64,000 nt of DNA, from positions 59,921,146 to 59,985,145 of the forward strand of contig CM060193.1 of the NCBI GenBank assembly GCA_030549335.1, read 5' to 3'. Both the position numbers and the translations under genes were made by a program. Positions 23,186 through 34,676 of the stretch are shown here, in pieces (positions within the stretch are counted from its first letter, which is position 1; each line of letters starts with the position of its first letter). The notes beneath the pieces were generated by a model. It searched no databases. It saw only the letters and a list, made by a program, of their open reading frames with translations, and was not told where the DNA came from. This DNA comes from Pontederia crassipes. Lineage: Eukaryota > Streptophyta > Magnoliopsida > Commelinales > Pontederiaceae.

Positions 23186-25410
23186 GGAGAATAAAGATGT
23201 TTTATTTTCTATTTTTAATTTCTTTGCATGAGGTCAATACTCAATAGACATCTCAAAAAAAGAATTACTGACGTGCTGCTATGGATACGCGTGGTGCACT
23301 CATATTCCCCTCCACAGTCCCTTCCAATCTCAACTCATCTCCCCAAGGCAACAAGAATTTGAAGAACAAGAAATTAAGCAAATGGACAAGGACGAGCTCC
23401 TGCGGATCGCCGAAAGGAGGCTGGGGGATCAAAACAAGTACGAAATGCTGCTCACGCTCATGGCTCTCCGCAAGGACGGGGCCATAGGGGACGAAGACGC
23501 CGCCAACTGGGCGCATGGGCATATATTCGTCGGACTGCCGGAGCTTTCAGCAGGTTTCGATATCCTCATGCTGCCCCAACGGCACTGGCTGCAGACGCCG
23601 GACATCCGTACGGCCCACTACATCCTCCACAATATGGAGGAACACTTCAGGGAGCACATCGACCTTTTCCGGTGGATGCTTGTTACCCTATGTACGACAG
23701 AGGAAAGGACCTCCGCCGTGGACGGCGCTGACATTAACAGCCTCGTCAAGATTTTCTGCGTGCTTTCCCGGGTCTATCACTTGCCTATGCACCTATATGA
23801 CTGAACTCCGCGCGCCGGCCATATGCATGGAGCCGGCCGGACGGTCGACAGGTAAGTAATTTATTAGCCTTCGTCTCCTTACTTACGTAGATCACTTGTG
23901 CACGCGTGCAGGGATTATGTCATTTGTGATCATTCTTGTTGACGTTTAGGTACTGCGATTGTGCATGTCATGAACACACGTTGGCAAGTTTAATCTGTAT
24001 AGTGATCGTCAAGTTTCTGAAATGCAATATGTCGATCTCTGGCTAATATGTTCAACTTTCTTTCTGTGGTCTTTGTGTGTTAGAACCTTAGAAGAACTAC
24101 TTCCACTACCCGCTCTCACAAGAACTTATAAGCGATGCGTGTTTCCTTTTTCTGAGTAACAGTAGTTTAAAGGATCAGAGTCAGACGAATCATTTTCTTT
24201 TCTGATTACACAAATGATAGATCTTTTTTCTGGGTACTAAAATGATATATTTAATATAAGTTGTTTCTGTTTGTGGTTTCTCTTAGGTGGTGGATCCGAC
24301 AGCAAGACTTGAATCTGTTTGTCTCAGCCTCTCAGGCGACGAAGATGATGTCGGGCGATGATAATGCTTCTTTGATGATACGCTTTCTGCAAGATTTGTT
24401 TTCAGCTGATGCGATCAATCTGTTGAAACTACTGGTAGTGATCAAATTGTTCCTGAGACTTTGTCTTCTGCAATAATTTTAGATAAACATGCATGTTGGT
24501 GAAACTATTGATAAGATCAATTTTGTGTTCTGCAAGATTTATGTTTGACCGACGTAAATTTTACGTGCAAGATTTATTTCCCTGCCCTCAATTACTGTCT
24601 GACTGTGTTTCTTGAGAGAAACAATCTGAAACAAAATAAAATAGTTCTATTATCAATAAAAATCCTCAATAAACAAAGCATAAAATTACATATTAGAGAA
24701 CACAATGAAGAAAATGGCTGAGACTCCTGGTAGATGTCTGAAATTCATGGTCGAGAATGTTCCACCTGTATACAAATTAATTAAAAAAGTTTTGAACTTG
24801 GAGATCAGGCCTTCCCATCTGTATATCATTTCCTGTCATTTGTTCAATTCCAGCGATAGATTCACATCATTTGGTTGTATTGAGGGGAGGAGTGTGTGTG
24901 TGAGAGAGAGAGAGAGCGAGTGAGCGAGTGATTGACCTTAGAGATCTTTCTCTCTCCAACTGCAACTTGGCACCATACGCTACTCAGTACCCAGGGGAAT
25001 TCTGAGTTGAATCGACAAACATAAGCAGCTTTGTCCAGTATTAAATGCAGAATTAATCTTCTGATCTCAGCATTGGAGAAGCGAATACTAATGGGCGTTG
25101 AGATCAGGCCAGAATTCTGAACTAAGTTAGGAGATATTTCCAAATCGAATTTTAGCTATATTAGATTCTCAAAGGTCCAGAATTAGATCACACCAATTAG
25201 AGCTATATATATAAACTTTATTTTATAGTTGCAACCTGTAAGAAGCTTATTGAAAACAGATCTTGTGACACCCCAAATGCACAACTTTGTGATCTGCATA
25301 GGACTGTAGATTGGATATCATGTGGCATCTTATTTGGGTGTCACGTGTCACTACATAAATGGACCACATAAGTAGGGGATTATATGATGAAATGTAGTTT
25401 CCTTTTATAT
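23186..25410 (+). repeat. Duplicated PAH-gene unit, copy 1
   Basis: From AGAATAAAGATGTTTTATTT onward this region matches 49164-51079 through promoter, coding region, 3' intron and 3' flank. Copy 1 has about 280 extra bases at 24662-24950, where copy 2 is continuous. It retains the uninterrupted TTTCCTTTTATAT sequence at which copy 2 has a Mutator-like insertion. Confidence 0.9.
23382..23804 (+). CDS. Small single-PAH-domain (SIN3-like) protein, copy 1
   Basis: A 140-residue protein. Residues 1-70 form a paired amphipathic helix domain: an LLRIAERRLGDQNKYEMLL helix, then the hallmark FVGLPELSAGFDILMLP, which corresponds to the GHPELIxGFNxFLP block of SIN3 proteins. PAH domains bind short helices of transcription factors. 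Full SIN3 proteins carry three or four PAHs and a histone-deacetylase interaction region, all missing here. Residues 75-140 are conserved with the two paralogues in this window but unknown to me. The start follows AAGCAA, and the matching ATG exists in copy 2. A donor GTAAGT at 23852 and acceptor CTCTTAG ending at 24286 suggest an intron in the 3' UTR, conserved in copy 2. The TATA box seen in copies 2 and 3 is eroded here, so expression may be low. Nuclear location is inferred from the family. Confidence 0.8.
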   Translation: MDKDELLRIAERRLGDQNKYEMLLTLMALRKDGAIGDEDAANWAHGHIFVGLPELSAGFDILMLPQRHWLQTPDIRTAHYILHNMEEHFREHIDLFRWMLVTLCTTEERTSAVDGADINSLVKIFCVLSRVYHLPMHLYD

Positions 25411-25485
25411 TTTCCCTTTCTAAGGTTACCTAAATAAAACATAAAGTAAGTTATAAACCACGTAATAATAAAAATATAAAAATCA

Positions 25486-26099
25486 AGAAAAAATACACAA
25501 AATATCTTTCGACTTTGACATTTTATCAGCGTTATCCTCCAACTTTATTTTATAATTTGTGTATCCTTCATCTTTTAACTTATTTTACCAACTATCCTTT
25601 TGAATTTTGATAGACGATTTTCCGGTGATTTTGTTATCGTGTCGTCATGCAACGATTTTTCTCCCCATCATGTAAGGAGAGCGTCCCCCCCTCCCCCATT
25701 CTTCTCCGAGGGGGAGGGGGCCCCTCCCCTCTCTCTTCTATAGCCTCAGAGAAGAGAGGGATTGGGGCGTCCGCCCCTTACCAGTGAGGATGCCTATTCG
25801 AAGAGAGGAGGGGTGGCGCCCCCTTTTTTATTTTTTAATTTAATTTTATATTTATTTTTCTTTTAATAATTTGTTGATGTGGACGACAGCATGTGTGGCG
25901 GTGCCACGTCGGATGGTTGCTTGCGTGGCGGAGAGAACATTGCCATGTCAATTGGGTAATCGAAAAATGTGTGATAAGCAGTGAAAAGGGCATTCCATAA
26001 AATGAGTTAAAAGATGAATGACAGTCTAATTGCAAAGTAAAGTTGGAGGATAACGCTGAAAAACAGCCAAAGTTGGAGGGTATTTAGAATAATTTATCC
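25486..26099. mobile_element. Mutator-like non-autonomous element with long terminal inverted repeats
   Basis: The ends share about 105 bases of inverted similarity, including the block CAGCGTTATCCTCCAACTTT. Perfect 10-base flanks ATAAAAATCA occur at 25476-25485 and 26100-26109, matching the 9-11 bp target duplication of Mutator elements. The core (25670-25830) is very rich in G and C runs. No transposase is encoded. Confidence 0.85.
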
Positions 26100-26109
26100 A
26101 TAAAAATCA

Positions 26110-26518
26110 TATTTAATATTGTTTTGTGATATTATTGTTTATTTGCATATTGAATAAATTATAGATAATTCACTGTTTATTATTATATCATATTATTACT
26201 GATAGTAACATAGTTATGTTCTAATTATTAATTATACTTATTACAATGTTTTAAAGTTTATGAGTATATTATTGTCATTATTTTTATATTTATCCTATGT
26301 TTATTATTTATTTATAATATATTTATCTAATAATTTACTCTTATGAATTTACAATTTGAGTTTAATTATGAGGTGTATAACGGGAAGGAATCGTAGCAAG
26401 AAAAAAAAAGAAGTATTGACACGCCATCTTGATCGATCCGCTTCTACAACATCTTCCCAACGCAACTGGAAAACACAGACACACACACATACACACATAT
26501 ATATTATTTTCTTTAATT
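26110..26518. other. AT-rich DNA with a short block shared with the PAH3 flank
   Basis: About 57 bases at 26416-26475 match 52563-52620 at roughly 88% by eye. A CA repeat lies at about 26479-26505. No gene is recognised. Confidence 0.6.
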
Positions 26519-27135
26519 ACACTTACGGACGATCCATAAGTACTCATGGAACGGCCGACCGCACCCCAGCCGGTCAACTGCTACTCACAGGACGGACATC
26601 CGACTTACTTTCTGTCCACTTGATTCTCCCTTTCTCGTATAACAATTCATAATGATATGTAGTCACCTTGCCCCCTAAATCCTTGATTGATCTTGTGATC
26701 AAAAGGTATGTTCATAGATAATGATAAAAGATGGGAGGTAATCAACTTTGTGTGAGGTACTCCCGGAAAGGTTATCAGCCTTGTGCGAGCCACTCCACTT
26801 ACAAATGTTACTGCCTTGTGCGAGGTCATTCTCCCCTTATGAGGCATTTATCATGGCACTGATTCCCACTAGCCCACTATGATATAGGTAGCTACACAGT
26901 TGTGTGTTAGTGGAGAACTCTTTCAACACATAAATAAGATGAATTGAAATGAATGATTAAAAATGAATAGAAGGACTATATCAACATGAAATAAAATGAA
27001 AAGAAATGGACCCATGATTATCCAATTTATTCTTATATATATGTTTAATATGTTTGCTACATGCTTATTTTGATGGATCGACCCATTATGAATTCACACT
27101 TAACTTTATGCTAACGGTTGATCTTGCTTTTCTGT
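26519..27135 (+). mobile_element. Gypsy LTR fragment (fossil)
   Basis: Similar to the right-hand third of the solo LTR at 20686-22588 (compare the stretch after 21487). It shares the CTTGTGCGAG repeats and the final TTTATGCTAA segment. It is cut off on the right by the start of CACTA element D. Confidence 0.75.
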
Positions 27136-28410
27136 TACAACAAGAAAATTGCATTTTTCCTTTGGGAATTTCCGACGGCTGCATATCTCTCGCAAGTTCC
27201 GACGTATTTTTCTACGGTTCTTGCTATCCGATGGAAGTTGAGACATAATTCTTTCCCACGGTTTGAACCGTCACAAGTACCCATGGTTGCCTTACTGTCG
27301 CAAGTTCCCACGGCTAAAGCCGTGGAAAACATAAAATAAATTTTTTACATTCGGCTGAAATAAATATCTTACAAGATTTAATAAAAATATACATTAATTT
27401 TACAGTCGTGGGAAATGACTCAACGTATTTCCCATGGTTGAGGTCGTGGAAATTCAAAAAAAAAATAGAATATGACGAAGAAAGTGTCATTGGGAAATAT
27501 ATTTTAAAAAGTTTCCTACGGCTGCAAGTCCTCCTATATATAACCCAAGCCCCTACTCCCGATTGTTTCCTTCCCTCTTCGCCCGATCAGTCGACTCCAA
27601 CAGATCCCCTCATTTCTTCCGGTGCTCACCCTTCGGCTAGCTGCTGCTGCTCACATCGTGATCGGTGCCACTGCCATTTCCTCGTCCATCATTCCCCTTC
27701 AAATGAATCAAGCTCCGGCAGCAAGCTTCGATGATCCGCTCCGACTCTAGCATACGCCTCAGAGGACGCTCTGGTGATTCGCTCGAAGGTACGCCTGCGC
27801 CTTGTCATGTTCTGCTTTTGTCCTCCCCCTTTAAACCTCGGCTTCGACGCCCGGTGGATCCAACACTTGGCGGCGGATCTCCCACGGCTCTGCGAGGCTG
27901 GCTGGCCTTGTTGCGGCCCTCTCCCATCACTGCAAGGTTGGTCGGCCTTGCTGCGGCCCTTGCTCGTCGCTGCGTGGCTGGTCGGGCCCGCTGCAGACCT
28001 CGCCAGACGTAGCGATCGGGGCACGCATGGATCCGACCGTTGGCAATCGGAACCGGCCATGCACAACTGGATTGGGGCGTGAACAGTCGGATCCGAGCAT
28101 AAACGGCCCGGATTCGGCCGTTCATGCCCAGTTCCGGCCGTGCGCGCCAGGATTCCTGGATCCGTTGACATTTCGGATTCGGGCATTGTGTCCAAAATCG
28201 GACATTCACGTTCGAATCCATGCCGCGCGCCATCTCCGAATGGCCCGAGTTCATATTGCAATTAATATAAACTTATTTTTCCATATAGGCATCTTCGCAA
28301 GTTCATATTCTATGTTCATGGTTCCATCTTAATTTAATTGATCATTTTTACTCATTGTTACACTAATGTATTAACATTTAACAATTTTTATTTCATATAG
28401 AACTAATATA

Positions 28411-28570
28411 AAATGTATCATCCGGAACATCGTCGATGGATCTATAATAGAACAAATCCAGGTCGTTTAAGGTTGACACAAAAATTCATAGATGGTGTTG
28501 AATACTACACGACAATAGCTTGTCAGACTATATAATTTCAATAAGAAGGAACTATAAGATGTCCATGTTT
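28411..28570 (+). pseudogene. TNP2 transposase N-terminal exon remnant (element D)
   Basis: Read on the + strand it gives a RRWIYNR ... LTQKFIDGVEYYTT sequence, then CPC. This is the transposase-associated N-terminal domain and closely parallels the TNP2 start of element B at 44624-44863. The frame is interrupted and no further transposase sequence follows before element A begins. Confidence 0.7.
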
Positions 28571-28819
28571 AATTTCCTTTTTCTAATTGAAAATTGATGC
28601 ACTAAAATAGAATTTATTTTAATTTTCTTTTTAATTTCCAACTGATGGATTTTATTCTTTATTTTTATTTTTGAATTCTTTTTCTAATAAAAAATAGAAT
28701 TTCCCACGGCTGAAACTGTAGGAAACTTTCCCACGGCTTCCCACGACTCCAGCCGCAGGAAACTTTCCCACGGCTAGAAATTTCATTCTTGCGTCCATCT
28801 GCCGCCTGACAATGCTATA

Positions 28820-29035
28820 TCTATATCGGTCTTCGTCCCACCCGACGCTCTCTCCCTCGCGTGGCTCTCTCCCTCCTGACGCTCTCTCCCTCGTGGCGCT
28901 CCCTCTGGCGACATTCTCTCCCTCCAGCGGTGCACTCTTCCTCTAGCGACAATCTCTCCCTACGGTGCCGACTCCTTCTCCCGTTCCCTCCCGCCCCTCC
29001 CATTCCCTCTCTCGTCCCTCCTGGCCGACCTCGCT
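28820..29035. repeat. CTCTCTCCCTC minisatellite-like repeat
   Basis: Several irregular copies of a GACGCTCTCTCCCTCG-type unit sit in pyrimidine-rich DNA just outside the left end of element A. Confidence 0.6.
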
Positions 29036-29949
29036 AGTGTTGCAATACAAGAAATTAGTCAATTAGAGACACATATATTGACTCTAATGCATCACTAATT
29101 TATCGCTGAACAATGTAGCGTCGAATTAGCGTCGCCTACGCGTCACAGTCATGGTGACGCCAAAGGTCCGATGCTATTTGCGTCGCCATTAACTTTTCGG
29201 CGCTGGAGTGCTCGACGCTAATGTGACGCCGAGTTGATGCTAATATGACATTGTTTTGAGGCTAGTATGACGCTAAAATAATGCTTAAGTTTATCATCAT
29301 CATTGGCAAGTGGCTCTATCTAGATGCCAGCGCGACGCTAAATGGCGACACAGTTTTGCGACGCTAAGTGGACATTAATAGGGTGCTAAATGTACGACGC
29401 TAATGTGATGCTAAGGAGACACGGACTACAACATCTTCATCATTTGTACAATTTAATTTATATTTCACATTTCTTTACACAAGTTTAACTATGATACTCG
29501 ATCATGTTACACAATATAAATTAAGTTTACATATACATACCAAATTACACATTCTAATCACATTACAAATAATATATTACATGATCAACCGTACCGGCGC
29601 CGCCACCGAGTTCATCCGTGGCATCAAGAAATGGATCATTCTCGTACAGTGCTTGCCGCTTCATCAAGGAGGCAGACTGTGGTAGCGAACGACGTTAGGG
29701 AGGCAATCGGCGGCAGCGGACATGTCCATGGATGGTGTTAGGGAGGCAATCAGCAGCAGCGGATGAGTCCACAGACGGCGTCGGGGAAGCAAGTGACGGC
29801 AGCGGACGATTCCGTCGACGACTTCGAGGAGGCAGGCGGCAGCGGCAGATGCATTGGTGATCACCACTTATTATGCTCATAATTATTATAGTTAAACCCA
29901 CGGAATTAAATAAAATTTGATCATATTTAAACACTTTTCAATCATTATT

Positions 29950-30960
29950 AGGAGAAAATTTGAATGAGTAAAAGGGAGGACTAACTACTTTTCAAACTTT
30001 GAATTCTGAATAGGAAGGAAACAAAAAGAGGGAGAAGAACCCAAAACGAAGGGAGAAGGAGAAGGAGAGGAGAGGAGAAGAAGAAAGCTGAAGAAAAAGG
30101 AAGATCGATGCAGTCAAGATTCAGGATGAACTAAAAAGGATTTTTGGTTCCCTTGTGATGATACTTTGTTGATGTTACTCTTTTGACTCTATGATGCCGT
30201 GCATCTGACTCCTCGTTTCTATTTACTTGATGCATTGCAGTCTTATTATTTATGTTTAGTCTCAATTAGATCGAGAGATCGATTGTTTCTTCTTTAACTA
30301 GTTTCGTCTGAGAGGAGAAATTGGTTACATTACTTGTTGTGCTTCTAGTGATTATTGATTTAATATTCATATATAGATCGTTAGATCTACCATAATAATT
30401 GTTGCGAGGTGAGAGCCTTCGACAGTTGCGAGAGGTGTCAAATGTATTTTGATTGCTCTGATTAGGATAAAAGAATGAGTTGCCGAAGATCGAGAGATCT
30501 TGCTCTTCTTCTGATTAAGGATGAGAATATGAGTAATTCTAATCTACTAATTAATGGCTACTCTCCTTTCGGTTCAAAGAGAGGTCGGCGAATCGGGAGG
30601 CAGAGTAATTAATTCGTGCCCTAAGGTCCAAAGATCGTTTAACCAGATAAGTCGAAATTAAAAGGCAATATCGTCAACGGTTTCATTAGAGGGGAATCTC
30701 TTCCATACATTTTAATTTTTTCTCATTCTCTTTTGTTATTCTTCATCCAAATTTCGTTTCTTTATTATCTAATTTACTCTTAATTGTTTTGTGACAATCC
30801 TTGGGATTTAATCAGATTAGTAATTGGTCTAAATCAACGGGGTTACGACACTCAGGGTTTCTACTCAACCTGTGCACTTGCAGCTGCGTGAACTCTAGAT
30901 TAAAATTTAAACACGACTAGAATTACTTTTAGTGCGAGAATTCCAAAATCCACATATACA
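29950..30960. mobile_element. Possible Gypsy LTR-derived fragment inside element A
   Basis: This non-coding stretch differs in character from the CACTA repeats. It shares the 17-base block CCTGTGCACTTGCAGCT with the Athila-like LTR at 62581. This suggests an old LTR piece; ends are not defined. Confidence 0.25.
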
Positions 30961-31859
30961 TAAAATTCACGTCAGTTAGCGGACAACTTGGGGAGGCAGG
31001 CAGGCGGCAGCGGATGCATCAGCGGACGACTTCGGGGAGGCAGGCAGGCGGCGACAGCGGATGCATCGACGGAAAGCGTCGAGGAGGCAAGCGGCGGTAG
31101 CGGACGCATCGACGACAGGGGAGAAGGGGTCGTAGGGGATGGGTCAGAGGGGAGAAGGCAGGGGTGGATGTTGTTGGCATTTAAAAGAGGGAGAGAGATC
31201 GACTTAATCAAAAGAGGTGTTACGAATAGTTGGATTAAAAGAAAGGACGGTCAGGATTCGTTCCTTGACGAGCACACGAATCACCAGTTAGTGACAACAA
31301 TGATCCGACGCTATTGCATCACTACTATGACGCCATGCTGTATGCCAAATAGCACTGCAAGTTAGCGACTAAAAAAACACTAAGTTAAAGTATCACGTCG
31401 CATTGATGCCACGCATTCGAGACGCTAATTTAGCGTCACAACTTAGTGACGATATTGTGGTGTCACTGTGATGTTAAAATGAAATCGTCGCTATTGCGAC
31501 GCTGATGTGGCGCACTACAAGAAAAAGGCAATTATAGACGGTCACAACCGTCTGTAATTTGCGGAAAACTGTCGGAAATGACGACTTTCGACGGGTTTTT
31601 CGACGGATAGCATCCACGCAAAAATAACGCGTCGCAAACTATTTTCGACGGTTCTCTCACAACCGTCGCAATTTTCACGGTCTAGTTGGCGGGCTTAGCA
31701 GTCGACCAACGAAGAATTGAGACGGTTTTGGCCGCCGATATGTATCAACGGTTTGAGCTGTCAATACTATCGACGGTTCCAACCGTCGAAATATACATCG
31801 ACAGTTTGAGCCATCAATAATACCAGAGAGTTTCGACGTCTCAAACCTTCGTTAAGTTT

Positions 31860-32500
31860 CGACTCTGGGAACATTTGAGCACCGAGAATTAAAAGCCTTC
31901 CACATTTGTTCCATGTGCTCGGGATCCCACCACACATCAGCCTGCATGTACATAAAAATAATTAAATTAGTATGAATATAAATTTAAATGACCAAATTGG
32001 CTTATGAGGATACCTGAAATTCATTAAATAACATTTGTCTCGTGGCATATGGAACTTCCCTCCATGTATGCCACGCATTAGTATACCTATGTCGTAGCAC
32101 CTTAGTAACTACGACAACCGTGGATTTCGACAGTACAAACCTTTACGAATACGAAATTATAAAATTCGATGTATGAATCACAAAATGTAAATATTTCGAA
32201 ATACATAAAATAACACTTACCCTAAATTACCATCTGGTTGTACATATGCTTTGTATACATGATTTGACGAGGCTGCATCTGAAGGTTCCACGGAATCAGG
32301 AGCTCTAACGGGTTCTTCCGACAATTGTGTCTCTAGGTTCGCAATATCAGCGGGAGAGGAAGGAGCCAGCGGAGAAGACTATCATTCAACTATGCGAATG
32401 CCCCTGACTGATCTAGGCACTCCGTCTGAAGAAGTATCTTTAGGGACGACCTTCTCTTTTCTCTTATATTTTCCTTTCCCAAAACAAAACATCTGCATGA
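31860..32500 (-). pseudogene. TNPA/Transposase_24-like remnant (element B)
   Basis: Reading the - strand, pieces such as YTNAWHTWREVPYAT and VWWDPEHMEQMWKAF match the DNA-binding accessory protein of plant CACTA elements, which binds subterminal repeats. The pieces are in separate frames or exons, and I cannot tell introns from decay everywhere. Confidence 0.55.
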
Positions 32501-32999
32501 TACAAAATTTTATGCACTTCAATTTTACAATTTATAGAAAACTTTAAATTGACAACGTTTCGACCTGACGTTCGACTACGTCTTGGTCGCATCTTCAGGA
32601 ACGGAATTGTATGTATAACTCGAGAACCAATTCCTAATATCCGGAGGTGCTTATAAAAATAAACAAATTAATTCACTTATTTTTTATTTGTAAAATTGTG
32701 ATAATTATTTTAAACACTCACGAGATGGAATCGAATATGAAAATGCACCGTCCTAGTCAAGCATTCGTCGATCCGAATGATCATCAGCATGTATCGCTAA
32801 TTATGTATACAATTTTACGATAGGTGATAATTTAAATAAACTATTGGAATATAACATCATCTAAATTACAACAACCAGAGAGTCGTAAGATGACAACATT
32901 ACAGGAAAATAACATTGGCTAATAATAAAATTACTCATCATCCGAATTACTACATGATTCATATTCATTATCATCATCCTCTGAAGATGACATAGTTTC

Positions 33000-33993
33000 A
33001 ATTTCATCTTCGTCTGAAGAATTGTCGTCATTTTGTATCTCAGCATTATCGAAATCTTCAAATAACTATTTTGAATCTTGTAGATCTTTGACTAATTCGG
33101 TATCTACAATATGTGCCACAGAAGTATGTGAGTCATCTTAGTATGCACATTGCAACACACCATCAATTTCTATCCTGCTTCTTGCCTTCATCTTAATTAC
33201 AACCCACTATTGTGCTTTGTCCCTTGTCTTTTCTGGATAATATCTGTCTTGTGGAGGACGGAATAATAAAAAGATCAAAATGTTCATAACACCTATTGTG
33301 ACGTACTTCAACTATTTTGAAATCTTTATGAACTCGCATCTCTCTTTTTTCTTTTGGATCAAACCAATTACATTCAAACTATGTGACTCTATTACCTCGA
33401 GTGTATTCTAGCTGAATTATGACTTTGAGAATACCGTAGTAGTCACGCTCATTTTCCCCGTCCGTGGATCCTTTAACACAGACACCATTGTTTACAGTTT
33501 TCTTCCCTCTCGACCAGCTTTTCGTGTGAAACTTATAACCATTCACGAAATACACTGGCCAACTTTTAACCTCTCAAGCCGGACCCATGCCAAATTATGG
33601 AGACTAGACGTAGTAGAAATGGCAGTACTCAGAACATAAAATGAAAATGAAGGTCAAGAAATAATCGTCTACACTAGAGCATGACCAACATCGAAAGAGT
33701 TACCTGATCCTTAAACCACGATGCAAAGTCATTCTCGATTCTATCTTGTATATGTTCTTCAGGGACATTATAGTACTGTAAGAAAGCACTACATACAAAG
33801 TGATAGGTTAATCAATTTATAGTTTCACAATACAAAAAAAGGAACGCATTGCGACTAAACCTACATAATGTATCCTTGCACCTCCTGCGTGTTTAGAAGG
33901 ACGTGATTCGTGGCAGACTTGAATTCCACATCACTCAACCATCTACTTCTTGGCTTCCCAAAATGTCGTCCTAACTGATTGAAGATCGATAAG
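33000..33993 (-). pseudogene. TNP2 transposase C-terminal part (element B), cut off by element C
   Basis: The DUF4216 region is recognisable from CVKGS, DYYGIL and LEYTRGN, preceded by HFGKPRSRWLSD at about 33,945. An acidic Asp/Glu-rich tail follows at lower coordinates. The reading resumes on the far side of element C at 42742. Confidence 0.75.
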
Positions 33994-34676
33994 ACACTAC
34001 AAGAAAATCGAAAAATTGTGACCCACTACTTGCGATGCTACGGAGGCGCTATTACGTCTCTATGATGAAGAGCATCTCATTGGCGTCCAACTAGAGCCAC
34101 AATAGTTCGGCGCTGAAAATCGGTAGCTCCTGGCGTCGCAATAGAGTCAACAACAATGAGACTCTACTAGCGCCACGTGTTGACGCTATCTCGACATTAT
34201 TAAGACGTGTGATGTGCGACTGGGCGCAAAAGAGATGCGTTACTACTTCGACGCGAAGATGGCGCTACGTCTAAGGCACTATTCCAGTGCCCACGAGTCG
34301 CTAATGTAGGCGCTATAGTGACGCAAATATGATGGTATACACATCACCAATGAGACGCGAATATGGAGCTAAGAACGATATATTTAACTCAACGTCGACA
34401 GCATATGCGACGCTAATGTGACGCTATGGAGGCGCTACTTATAGATTTTTTTTACCCATACCAGCCTCATTTTTTTCCCTTCCCGCACCATACATTTTAT
34501 AATGCGTATAAAAATGCATTAATATTCATCACAAGCAATATAAAAGCATCACAGACAATATAAAAGCATCACATGAATAATATATAACATAAGAATACGA
34601 AAAGTAATAAACCGAACTAACAAACTATATGTATATCTAAGTTTATAAGTAACAAAAGCATAGTTTGTTTTCTATC

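Noticed and set aside
27689-28332. Overlapping frames of 90-190 codons on both strands
   Set aside because: GC-rich island of element D with GGATCC-type repeats. A captured host gene fragment cannot be excluded but nothing is recognisable.
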